DNA of 64,000 nucleotides from Platycnemis pennipes. Lineage: Eukaryota; Arthropoda; Insecta; Odonata; Platycnemididae. Both the position numbers and the translations under genes were made by a program. The stretch is from NCBI GenBank assembly GCA_933228895.1, contig OW121848.1, positions 139,394,615 to 139,458,614 on the forward strand. The letters run 5' to 3'. Each line of letters opens with the position of its first letter. Position 1 is the stretch's first letter. Positions 33,857 to 45,765 of the stretch are shown here, in pieces. The notes under the pieces are model-generated. The model searched no databases, was not told the origin of the DNA, and saw only the letters and a list, made by a program, of their open reading frames with translations.

Positions 33857-36690
33857 CAGGGCAGGCACGGTGACAGGATTTTCGGGCCCCTGGGCAACTG
33901 AGTGGTCCGGACCCCCTAAATCCCGGCAAACCCCCTCACTCAATTTAGACCAGAACTGCGAACTTTCAGGTTATTTTATAACCAAGACTTACCTGATTAT
34001 CAGCTTTTTCTGCAGAAAAAACTTGCACACTGTCATACATTATCTTTTGATTTACTACAAATTGTCCTTTTTTTAAATTAAACACATGTCAGTGGAATGG
34101 GATGGGAAATCAATTTCAAAATGAAAAATTTTTGGCGGTGTAACACACTTTACATTTTCATTTTACAGTAATCAAAACTAGAACTTACTTGAACTTGAAA
34201 ATTTTATAAAAAGTCATAGTAAAACGTACTTTTCTTTTTTTTCAAAATTAGCATATGCACAATTACTCCCATCTTTTCGGAGATACGGAGATAATTATAT
34301 TATTAAATTAAAACGAATGCAGATTATTCACTTCTACTAAGCTTTGCTTTCACTACGGCTCTCTCAATCAAACATAACAGCAGGAAAAATAATGTAAGTT
34401 AAGGGTTTTGACGAACAGAATATATTTTGTTGTGCCTCAATATTAAGCTATTTTTGATAACTTGTTTCCTTCCTGTGTGCATAATTCAAGTAAAGTAGAA
34501 ACTAAAGTTTTACTAGATGAATAAAGTCTAATGTGACGTATAAATCAGGGATATGCATATTGTAACGCAGGAAAAATGAAAGATGTGAGTAGATTTTCTC
34601 GATGAACAACCAAAAGCTCCGCGGTGTCCAAAATGTACCTTTCTGCATGAACCTGCTAGTAGGGTCAAAGGCTTGGACTTCTGGGGTGAAGGGGCAAATA
34701 AACGGAAAAAAAAGTCCTTAATAGTGTCCCTCTGGAACGTACAATAATGTTTCGTGCAAAAAATACAGGAATTTTAAGGCTTTGAGGGTGTGAATGAGAA
34801 GTTTACTTTTGAGAGGAGAAACCTTGAACGCGATTTCGCGTACACTTTAAGACCTTAATATTTCTATATCCCCATGATTTTATACGTGTAGAGCTGGTGG
34901 AGATCGGTAGCAATGTACACATATTAAAAAAAGGCGAATAAGAAACGTTATGTTCCTTTGAAAAAACTTACTTGCATCACGTCATTTCCAGCTCCCGGCA
35001 CGTGTCTCAAGCTCCGCACGCGCGCACGAAAAATCAAATGTGTCGTTAGCGTTGGCGTCGAAAGCGAATTTTCATTTTTTTTCAGATCTACCTTTAAAAA
35101 GCATCAACAATTGATAAAATGAGTCACTTGAAAGGCACTTAACATGCCAGATATTTACTACTTAAAATGAATTTGTGTGAAAATAGTGTATGCCATTTTG
35201 TTACATAATATCACCTACATTCAGGAAAAGAAACCCCAAAGTTAAGCATAGTCAAGTAAAAGAGTGGTTTTAACAGACCTACTAGTTTTTTATCTGACCA
35301 AATTCCTCCCACAGCGTCACCTTCAACTTAAATAGGAAGATTTTCATAGAAAACTAAATTCGGGTGTAATTTTGGCTATGTTTTAGCCCATGCATCTCGG
35401 TAACGGTGACAGAACATGACCAATTACATGCCATTCCATGGCTGCCAATCAATTATGAGTATTTGTACCAATTTTCATGATTCTATTTCCAAAAAAGCCA
35501 TTCTGGAATTCTGTGACTTTTTACGATTTCAGCCTACTCTGCATCGGTTCAAATTTTACTTCCTCTCCTTTCTATTAACAAAAACCACACAAAATCATGA
35601 CAGTGCGTGCGTGGGCCTTGAACTTATTTAAGTAAAACAAGGAAACAAATTCAGAAAAATTTCACAAGGATAAATCATACATCATGTTTAAGAATTAATA
35701 ACTTTCTGAAATTAGTATATATTCACAAAATTTTAAGTATAAAATATTTTTTTTCTTCCCTTTTTTATTTTACCCTGGAGTTAAGGATTGCAATCCCGGA
35801 TGAAATGACAATCCCGAAATCTCGGGATTTATTATAAACAAATCCCAGGATTCCGGGATTGACGTACAACTTTTCGCTAACAGGCAGCGCTAATAAGTAA
35901 GTTTTCTTGGACATGACATGCAACACCAGCAACACGTTACACGTCTGAGTCCATTGACTGATACATTTTTTTGGAATAAGTAATTTGTCATCATTTGTAA
36001 TACATAAGAAAAATGGAAATGAGCTTACGGTGCGCGTGTTAAAGACAGTGATCGCCAGCATTAAACAAGATGAACTAAATTCCAGAAAATGTTGCCTAAC
36101 TTTTGATGATGATCCCGTAATCCCGGGATTGAAAAATCTCTCTGGGATTGCAATCCTTACCGGGAGACTAGGTTGGGGGCCCGCGGTCTCTCCCTTCCCC
36201 GTGTATGGGCGTCATGTATACAAAACCAATGACACAACACTAGAATGTGTAGCTTGCTACTGATAATCTGTAACTTTGACTGTAGAATAAACGATTATTT
36301 ACAGTCCACTAACAAGTAAACAATAGACTTTAGGCGGAGGGATTGGATTTCTTTTCGTTCAAGTTACATGTCGCTGAGTGGCGAATGTTCGCGGCAAAGG
36401 GAGGGGAGGCGAGTGTCGACACAGGGCCCGCGCTTCTCGCTCTATCATCCCCATCACCCCAAAACCCTCGATGACCACAACAACAAAGCTAACGTCATAC
36501 TTCTCTATTGCACACTGACACACGCTCTACCTTCATTTGTTTTTTTTCACTTTTTAAACAACAAAATTTTGTATTCTTTTGGGCATTTAAATATATTCAT
36601 ACTTTAAATTTTTTTTTGTTTTCAAATAATTTAATTTGACCCGGGCCCCTGGGCATTTGCCCCCTTTGCCCCCCCCTGTCGCTGGCCCTG
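33857..36690. mobile_element. Candidate hAT-like non-autonomous element, 2.8 kb
   Basis: The left end CAGGGCAGGCACGGTGACAG with GGGCCCCTGGGCA and the complement of the right end (CAGGGCCAGCGACAGGGG with GCCCAGGGGCCC) resemble each other and known hAT-type termini. The flanking 8-mers (ATATCCGC, CGCCAGGG) do not match. No transposase is visible inside. The two ends may belong to one decayed element or to two independent ones. Confidence 0.4.
35782..36159. mobile_element. hAT-like MITE, 378 bp
   Basis: The termini TAAGGATTGCAATCCC are identical over 16 bases in inverted orientation, followed by degenerate CGGGATT repeats on both sides. The flanks CCTGGAGT and CCGGGAGA match at 6 of 8, compatible with a decayed 8-bp duplication. 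It lies inside the putative 33857-36690 element. Confidence 0.82.
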
Positions 36691-37569
36691 CGCCAGGGTC
36701 TTTAAAAGTAGGAAGATCTGAGTAAACTATTAAAAGCAAAGAAATTTCGCCTGACAGCGATAGCAAAGCACTATGAGCAGTCACGGACCGAGGACCGGTC
36801 CAACAAAACTTCAAAAAAAGAACCAACTAACATCAACCTAGATGACGGTTACAAGTTCAAAAAGATTTGAAACGGCATCGGATAAACAATGCAGATCAAC
36901 ATATATATGACAGAGAAAAAAACAAGACACCGACACTTCAGTCAACGGTTCACTTCCCGACGATTTCAAACAGCCCCACCGAGACGGATGCCAAAAACTC
37001 AAATGAAAACTCTGAGAAAGATTGATAAGGGCGATTAAAACACACCAACATTTGTGAACCATTCTCGTATGTGCATCTCAGGTGCGTAGCGAGGGTGGGG
37101 ATGGGGTTAAACGCCCAAAGGAGAGCCCCCTTACCCCCACAAGAGGAATTAAAACATTTGTGACGAACTTGCTAAAATATCACGTAGACAACATTTATTT
37201 TACCTGTAAATAAACAGACTTTCTTTCCGTTTGAATAAGTTATATTTTTGTGCCTGCCAACAACCCGAGTATTTAAATGAACCTAGTACTTTGTGCATGA
37301 TAAATTATACATGTATCAAGTTTTCTCAGAGTGATAGAATTGTTTTCCTTAAAGGTTTAATTGAGGCCTCGTTAGTCACAATTATGATTAATCAAATTGC
37401 ACTATGATCTTCTAATTTAAAATGAAACTTTTTTAAATAACTATACATAAAATTTTATTAAATTTTAAAAATAAATTACCACTTAAATATAATAAAAGAT
37501 AAATATTTAAGATAAAAGAAGATTTATAATGTGATAAAAGGTCTGCTAATTACAATAATATGTCAAGGC
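36691..37569. other. Intergenic with a possible MITE end
   Basis: The block GGTGCGTAGCGAGGGTGGGG at 37080-37100, followed by G/C runs to 37140, looks like one terminus of a hAT-type element, but no partner end is seen. The rest is AT-rich with no gene. Confidence 0.4.
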
Positions 37570-39945
37570 ACCTATTACCCTTCGCGGCTGAGCCACCGAG
37601 TGCGTCCACCAGGTTGCGGATGGTGGGTCGACCTCGCGATAGAGCGAGATAATTATCAGAGATAATATTAGCTGCGAGATAAGCGAGTTTACTCGTCGAA
37701 TAAGCAGTCGTCGACCAAAAACGACGGCATTCCTAGGGAGTATCCCTGGGTAAGGTACGCCTCTAAATAATACAGATCCTGTGAAGATGCCGAGACTTGG
37801 CGACGGGAGGTCGTCAACAACAACGCTTCTCATCACTCGGAGGAGAGGACAGCAGCTCTTCTTCATATGAGTGAAGGTGGAGACTACAGTGGTCGGTACA
37901 GGGACTATCATTTCACTAGAGGCGTGGTACATTTACTTTAACGGCTGTAGTACTGCGATGTGGAAGGCAAGGGGAAACTACCACATTATTATCCCGATGA
38001 GTCGCAGCTACTCCACTCTTTTCTTTCTCATCCAGACGTGATGGAATCCTCTCCAGTAAAAGATTCCGGAGGTAAATTAGTCCCCCATTCGGATCTAGGT
38101 AGGAGACCACCCGAGAGAGTACATCAGCCAAATGTGATAAACATGTTACGGTAGGAACATGGAACGTGAGATCGCCTCGGACATGCGGAAGATTGGAGAA
38201 TCTGAAGGTGGGAATGCGAAGAATGGACCTCGACATATTAGGAATCAGCGAAATAAAGTGACCCTAAGATGGAGACTTTTGGAGTGGAAGCTACAGGATT
38301 ACACATACGGGATCATTAAATGGTAATGGTAAGTGGGAGACGTCTTCGAAGATATCACGGACGTTATAAAACAGGTAAGAGGAGAAGAAAACCTAATTAT
38401 TTTCGGAGACTGGAACGCTGTCCTCGGCGGCGGAAGATCAATATGGAAGAATAACTGGAAAATATGGATTGGGTACGTGAAATGAAAGAGGAGAAAGACT
38501 TCTGGAGTTCTGCACACAGCATACTCGTAAATTGGTGGCCACCAACACATTGTTTAAAAATCACAACCGAAGAAGATACACGTGGAAAATGCCAGGAGAC
38601 AGAAGAAGATTTCAAATAGACTACATTTTAGTGAAGCAGAGAATTGGGACCAAGTGAAGGACTGCATAAGCTACCCTGGGGCAGACATCGACAGTGACCA
38701 TAATTTGGAGATGATGAAGAGCCATCTATAATTAAAGAAATTGGAGAAGACAAAGAAGAAAATGTGGCATGTAGAAAAACTGAAGGAAGCTCAACATCAT
38801 CTGGTATTTCATAAAACAGTAGGAAACAACATAGGAGAGGACATGATTGAGAAATCAGTGGAAAAGCGTAGGGAAAACATTAAATGTGGACTACGCGAAG
38901 TCGCAAAAGAAGTTCTTATAAGAAGATAAGTTGTCAAGAAGAAGCTAAGGATAACGGAGGAAGACTTACACCCGATTGAAGAAAGAAGAAAGCGCTAGAA
39001 TGCCAAAACTGAAGAAGGGCAGCTCTGCTACAAAAGAATACGGACTAAATAAGTCGCAAAGCCAGGAAACCTGGCATCAGAAGCATCAATATTAAGATCA
39101 GAAATCGACGCAGCAGTAAGGGACCTTCAGATGAGCAAGGCTTCTGGTATTGATGATGTTCCTGCAGAACTAATGGAGGGGAGAAAACCATCCATCTTTA
39201 CAAAACCATCCGCGACATGTACTCAACAGGAAAAATACCCAGAGACTTCGATAAAAACATCATCATTCCTATTCCCAAAAAGAAGAGAGCGGAGAGATGC
39301 GAATATTTTAGGACTATAAGCCTTTCGACACATGCATTTACTTGAATGCACACATGCAAGATATTGTCAATGCTCATCTACAGAAGAATAGAACGAAAAG
39401 CAGAGAAGTTCAGATCAATTCGGATTCAGGAAAAGTAAGAGGACAAGAGAAGCAATATTGGCCCTTAATCCACTCATAAAGAAGAGAATAGAGAAGAAAA
39501 CGCCGACTTTCATTGCATATGTGGATTTAGAGAATGTTTTTGACAACGCGGATTGAAATTCAATGCTTGGAATTCTGAAGGCAAGTGGAGTATCCAACAA
39601 TGAGCGAATAATTACTCACAGCGTGCAAGTAGCCGTGATTAAATCTGGACCTGAAGTCTGAAGAAGCTAGAATAAGGAAAGGAGTGCGACAATATTGTGC
39701 ACTGTCTCCTGTAATTTTTAATGTTTACATCCAAAGTGTTATCAATAAAATCAAAGTGAAATCTTCTGGAGTGAATATATCCACGGAGAAAAAATTAGCG
39801 TGCTGCGATTCGCTGATGACATAGCACTCATAGCAGAGATAGAGAGATCTGAATAAGACTAGGAAATATGGAAAGGACAACGGCCAGATATCAGCTGAAG
39901 ATAAATAGGAAGAAGACACACATTGGTGTGCAGCAAGAAAGAAGA
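37570..39945 (+). mobile_element. LINE-A 5' end to mid-RT
   Basis: This is the most complete 5' region of LINE-A. A GC-richer leader (37570-38140) is followed by the endonuclease start VGTWNVRSPRTCGRLENLK (about 38152), DLDILGISEIK, then RRRYTWKMPGDRRRFQIDY (about 38572) and SDHNL. The linker SKASGIDDVPAEL (about 39131) precedes FGFRKSKRTREA-like and VDLENVFD blocks and a LRFADDIALIAE box (about 39805). It stops abruptly at about 39945 before the post-RT domain, so its 3' end was deleted or replaced. Multiple stops. Confidence 0.82.
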
Positions 39946-41282
39946 GGCCTTTAACCGATTTATTCTTGCTTGTCCTGAATTAAAACTGCTTTGGCATCTT
40001 CAATACTGTCGATCTCGTAGCCAAACCCTGGATCTATCGCGGTCCAGCAGTTCTAATCTATCATTAGCGCTTCAATTCTCTTGCTCCAGGCATGATAATT
40101 TGATCCGTCTGCCTTCAGTATCGAGCGCCTGAATTCTTCCCTTGCGTCCGTATCCATCGTCAAACTTACTTTGACGACTTCCACAAACTTACTTTCTTGA
40201 CGACTCAGTCAAACGACTTCGTCTTTCCATGGTACAAAAACCATGTTACTTTCTTGACTTGAAATAGACGGACCTTGGCTGGGATCCCAAACGTCAGTGC
40301 ATAGTACCCTTACCATGCGCAGTTATCTTATGTCTCACTGTTGGAATCACCCCAATGAAAAGCAATAAACTACACATGCATGTTGTGTTGCAACACAAGA
40401 TTCGGAGACCAAGAGAGAAAATCGGTGGATTGTAACCAAAGAGCGCAACTCGCTAGGTGGCTACATTTTGTTGGGTGGTACTCAGCTACTAGCTGCTCAG
40501 AGAATCATTTCACAAAACCATTTGAAAATTCATTGAACCAAATCGCGAACCCCAACTTGTCACAGAATGATAACAAAAATAAAATAAATTCAATATTTCA
40601 TAATTATTTACGCTACTTCCCCAATCGTTTGCCTTCATTTGACGAGTAAATGACTAAAATAATTAACTTAAAATGTTGGTTACTAACATGTCGAAAAGTT
40701 ATGAACGGTTCTGATCGAAAGTTGTACCTCTAATTCCTAATATATCTCCGTAGATGAAGACTCGAAAGTGAAGAAACAACGTAATTGACAAGGGCAGTAT
40801 TTTTGTCATTAGGAGAGGAGACCGACAGAATAAGGCATTTGCCCTATTGAAGCTAAGTGGCTACTTAATAATAGGAGGGAATGTATTCAGAGAGGAGAGG
40901 AAGGTGACCCCGTGACGACATTAGCATAGTCTTAAAGGCGCTAAGGAGTCGATTGGAGGTACTGAATTCGAAGTACTACGTCCACTCAGTACATAAGCAG
41001 GGATCGGTAAGCCACAGAAAAATATAACACTGTCGGGAGTCAAATTCCGTCCCTGGAAGTGAGACGACAGTACTCCAGCCACAAAGCCAGACCAAATATG
41101 TGAAAAATGCTACTTCCGTTGTTGTTGGATGGAGACGATGGACAACTGAGATAATTTTCGTCATTTTGGATATTTAGGGTATTTGGGTACGTGTAGGATT
41201 TTCCATGGAAAAGAATGAGGATGGAGAAAATCCCATAGTACTTAAGCTTTCTATTTACAAAAAGCGCCGGTGAGGCCATAAT
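39946..41282. other. Intergenic, no gene recognised
   Basis: A run of repeated TACTTTCTTGACGAC-type words lies at 40160-40260. Open frames up to 115 codons (minus strand, 41040-41387) overlap MITE-A and show no domain. Confidence 0.45.
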
Positions 41283-41803
41283 GGGGGCGTTTACTCGGAA
41301 CCGAAATCGCAATTTTGTACACGAAATTGTTAGATGGAAAAGAAAAAAGAAATTTAGTGAAAAAATTAATCTTCTAACCACAACCATTCACTCATAAATC
41401 AAAAATTACAATAAGCAAATGGTGACGCCCACCGAAATAGCTGCTTTGATAACATTGACGTCATTTTCCTCCCGTCCTTGACTGCTCTTATGGGAAGGGG
41501 AGAGAGTGGAGGGGGATTCTCGGAAGGTCTGCTCGCACAGATGCTGTCGTAACTGCTCCGATTGGCAGAGTCAGCTGTGCCCCCCCATAGCGATAAGGCG
41601 AAGTAGCTTCGCGGGCTCAGTTGTGATTGGACGAATTCGATATACGTCAGAGGTTGCACCACACCCACTTTTCCGAAAAACATCAGTTTTTCGAGGCCTA
41701 TAACTCGAGAAATAATTGACGGATCAAAAAACGGAAAAATACGGGTCTTTTTATTTTACAAACTATCATATTCGGCAATAAAAAAAATATGGTAAACGAC
41801 CCC
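41283..41803 (+). mobile_element. MITE-A copy 2
   Basis: A 521-bp copy with termini GGGGGCGTTTACTCGG and the complement of GGGGTCGTTTACCATA, flanked by AT on each side (41281-41282 and 41804-41805). It shares long blocks with 5315-5862 in inverse orientation, including GCGAAGTAGCTTCGCGGGCTC and AATTGACGGATCAAAAAACGG. No coding capacity. Confidence 0.88.
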
Positions 41804-41895
41804 ATTGAGTCCATCGCATCCGATGGACGGTTTATTGTACTATCAGCGCTCTCTACGCATCGCTCAAGTGGGGACCGATATACCAATGAAAACAC

Positions 41896-41970
41896 AGCCC
41901 CCTTTCGGGACTCGAACACGGGCCCTCGTGATGTTAGGCGTATCACACTACCCACAGCACCAACCGGATC
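41896..41970 (-). repeat. tRNA-derived SINE head
   Basis: On the minus strand GGTTGGTGCTGTGGGTAGTG resembles a tRNA D-arm with an A-box-like promoter. A 20-base anticodon region follows, then GTGTTCGAGTCCCG, a near-perfect T-arm/B-box. It lacks a clean acceptor stem, so it is a SINE head or tRNA pseudogene. The body probably extends toward 41810. Confidence 0.65.
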
Positions 41971-44900
41971 CCAACAATGCTATCCTCCCTGCTTTTGTTC
42001 TCGTCACTTCTATTTGCAAGACTTTTTTAACGATGTGAGAGAGAGACGGCAATATTTGCGACGCAATTTCCCTATGCAAATAGAAATTTCTGTCGCATGA
42101 ACATAGATTTGAATTTTTCACAGAACGATAGTGGAAACCAAAGGTGAAAATCCTCCGAGTAGGTATTCGAAGAACACTAATTTTTTGCCATTTGCATAAA
42201 AAAACATTCGAGGAATAATCACACTGACAGACTTATTAATGTGCCATAGAGAAATGAATGAAAATTTGACTGATAAAAGGGAAGCTAAGTGCTTCTAGAT
42301 ACCTACAAATATGATATGAGATGCATGTTCCGAAAATAAAATTGTATCTCTAATAACCAACATTTTCTTAGATGTATTTAATATTGAGAGAGCATCCTCA
42401 GTTAGACGTCAACCTTAATCTCAGCACCACACTACATGGATGGAGATAATGAAAAATACATTTCAAGATACGAGGACAAGCTTCACCTAGTAAGTGAAAC
42501 GAAGGACGTGCCCGGGAAAACAAAGAGTGGTCGAGGATATTTTACAGCGCGGACAAAATTCCCGTTCCCCACTAGTTGGCAGGTGAGCGGTAAACGGCAC
42601 GAAGTTCCCGGCCGTCGGCATTTGAACCTGTGGGATTCAACCACCTAGATTACCTGACAAGACCCAGATTTCGTCTCCCCTGGCTACGGGCACTGCAAAG
42701 CTGCCTCATTCAACTCCATGCGACGTCGATCTCCTTCCTCTGCCAGGTGTGAGTATTCGAGCCCAATGCTGGAATGAGGTGTGCTGGAGTGTCGCCGTTC
42801 TCCGCCGCCCACAGAAATCCTCGAACAACTCATTTCACGGAACCGACAATTCTGAAAATTCGTTAACATTGCTTCAGCGTGACATACGAATAACTTTTAT
42901 GGGGACAGCGCTTAGTAAATAAAGGCATATTCTTGGCTTACAGGAGCGGGACCAACCTGGCCAAAATGATTTCAGTGAACACTATTATCAGTGATAACTA
43001 TAAAATGCTGCGTTTTAGTTGTTATTCCCTCACCTCTCCCGGGAGCGAAGATTCTTGCCTGACGTTGTTATGAGCTGGAGGATTGATTTACCTCTTTAAA
43101 ACAAGGGCCATCATTCTCCGTCACTCACCTCTCAGCAAATCCGTGAGCAGCTGAATAAGCCTTGAGCGCGTAAGGCAGAGCAATTCTGAAAATTCATTAA
43201 CTTTACTTCAATGAACATAAACTATGAAATTCACATATGGATAGCGTTGAATCAGTTGAATGATCACATATTCTTTGCTAGCATGAACATTACCCACCCG
43301 TCCACAACGACTTTGGGTAACAATATTGACAGTGAGGACAAGAAAATCATTCTTAAATAGTGTTTAAGTACTCTCATCTACGTAACTTCCATAAGAACGA
43401 TAATCGCCCACAAATCCATGCAAAAGATAGGTTGATAAATTAGCATAATGATAAACATCAGTAAATCGCACAAAGTAATGATTTACTACTTGCATGTATT
43501 TAAAATGATTGCAGCTGATTTGGACGATTGGTTACTTGCCTTCGTCAGTTCCCGTCGAAGTTGCCCGTAGAACTTCCCATGCCTTACTGGCATTCGCGAA
43601 ACAAACGAATCGCGATTCGCAGGTGGGAGCATAGGGGTCGCTGCTTGCGTTTGCTGGAGGTGGTCGGGGGATGAGGGTTTGTGGAGGGGGTTGAGTTCGA
43701 AGAGGGAAGGAGGAGGTTTTTGGTAGGAGGAGAGGGACGGGAAGGAATACGGCAGACGGGGACGGTTGCTGGAGGAAAAGCAAGCAGACCGAGGGAGGAT
43801 TTCTGGTGCTGTGTAAAAAGTTGAATCGGGGGAGAGAGTTGATGGCTCTCAATGCTGAACTTTGCCCCACAACATACAGGAAGCCAGCCGTCCGCAAAAT
43901 TAGCAGATTATTCTCACTGCCTCAGTATTTTGAACCTTTTAAAATCTAGGAATGATTGTCGGGTATCCGATGGAGCATGCCGCTGAATAAAATAAAAATA
44001 CAGGCAGGCATATTCCCGACTGTGTATTCCCGCTTATTTCTTGACAGTTCAATCTTCGGATAATATCTATCTGTAATAACAATTGTCGAATGCTCTTGTT
44101 TCTTGTCCACCCATCCTTACGTCGGTCCGTGTGTCTGTCCCTCCTAAATCGGAAATGAGAAACTGCAGTGCTAGAAACAAAATTCATCGTGTTTATAGTA
44201 CACTGAAAGGTCTGAAATAACTATTACCATTTTTACAAATGTACGGGTTCCTGGCAATTATGAGTTTAAATTTGCTTACATTAGCTTTATGGATTTACGA
44301 TAGTGCAAGACTGTTTTCTTTCTTTCAGTTTAATGCTTACATGTCAATAGATTTTGGTAATATTTTCTTTATTCAACGGCAAAGGCTTCTAAAATTCTTA
44401 TTCTTGGAATTATTTTACGCTTTGCGATTCATATTGCTCTAAATTTTGTGACTCATGTAAAAAGTACTGCTTTTTTCGGTTCTTTTTAGAGCATTACTAA
44501 GGCCATTGCCATTGACGCCTGCGAATAAAAACATTGATGATGCTTGAACACTTCTTCCTAAGGGATGCCCTAAACTGCATTGTGTTTTTGGAAATGATGT
44601 TAAAAGGTACTAAAGGTGACATTGCAGCTGATTCGTAAAGCATGTTTGGCCATATTATTTGGCACAAATACGGCCTTCTGCGCATAAAACCTACTTACTG
44701 CTTACAACTCGCGCAACACACACTGAGCAAGCTAGTTTTTGCATGGTAAAACTTAAGAGTAGTAATATGGAAAATGAAATGCATAAAAGATACGAACGCG
44801 GAATGAAACGCAAAAAAACATTAACCAAAATAATAGTTAGATGAAAAGTGAATTGTACTTCAAACATGCTTTAAATCAACAGTGAAAAGTGTGCAATTAA

Positions 44901-45684
44901 TCAAACGAACGTCAATTGTGTTGTCAAATATGTTACATACGTACCAGTCGTTAGGAACAGAATTAAATCCTAACGGAATAAATTTCATTATTACTTTCCT
45001 TAAATCTCCTTTATAAAACACGTTTATGAAAACCACTATGGTGAATTTCGGGCAATAATACACATACCTACTCCATAAGATCGTGGTAGGAAATGAAGTG
45101 TTTTGTGGAGAGAAGGCGAGAACTAAACCTTACCAAGAACTATCGCCTGACACCTGATTCCCCGGCCATGGGTATAAATAAATACCAATTTCTCAGTCTC
45201 GACGTCAGCCCTGAGGACGGAGAGCGACTCGGTCTCCGATATGTACGCAGCAATACAGTTCCTGACACCGTGAAAGACCCGAACAGCCTTTACTACTTCA
45301 TAAGAACTCCCATTTTGACTTCATTTTCACCCGTAGATAAGCATGCGTAGCATAATTTTGTGTTTACATTGGCATAAATTATATATAGAATTCCGAAATA
45401 GAATTTTCGCCAATGATAGCTGCATTGAACAAGATCGGCTTCATTCATTTACGTAAAATTTCAAAAATACTTAATATCGTATGTATTTTTAATTTTCTCC
45501 CACCTGTTGAATTTCAACCGGCACCTTAAGCTAGTTAATACAAATGTAGCTCAAAATACTAAATGAACAAGTTATTTAATTAGGATTGGACCAAGGTTAG
45601 TTGATGCTTAGATCGAAACAGCTCCACGAAAAGCAAGAGGAACATATCTATGTATGAAGAGGCATTCATCTCCTAATCTTTGGT
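41971..45684. other. Intergenic, no gene recognised
   Basis: A block at 42560-42640 has a T-arm-like GGTTCAAATGCC on the minus strand and may be another SINE. A strongly purine-rich (G-rich plus-strand) stretch lies at 43620-43830 and keeps a 121-codon Pro-rich minus frame open. Neither is convincing as a gene. A possible hammerhead motif is at 45211-45242. Confidence 0.4.
45211..45242 (+). ncRNA. Degenerate hammerhead-like motif
   Basis: CTGAGGA fits the CUGANGA core. It is followed by a perfect 6-bp stem (CGGAGA/TCTCCG) with a 9-base loop, then GATAT where the second core strand would be GAAA. Retroelement hammerheads use this layout, but the second core strand is mutated and stems I and III were not established. 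Probably inactive if it is genuine. Confidence 0.2.
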
Positions 45685-45765
45685 CAACAATCCTAGGATT
45701 GGTTTGACGCAGCTTTCCACTCGATTCTTCTATTGTTCAACCTTTTCATATTGGCGTAACAAGGT
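45685..45765 (-). mobile_element. LINE-A 3' end fragment
   Basis: Matches the LINE-A 3' UTR (GTCAACAATCCTAGGATTGG, GATTCTTCTAT, CATATTGGCGTAAC) over about 80 bases and is then replaced by unrelated sequence. This is an extreme 5' truncation. Confidence 0.78.

Noticed and set aside
41896..41970. Functional tRNA gene
   Set aside because: The T-arm is good but no paired acceptor stem is visible; it is better explained as a SINE head.
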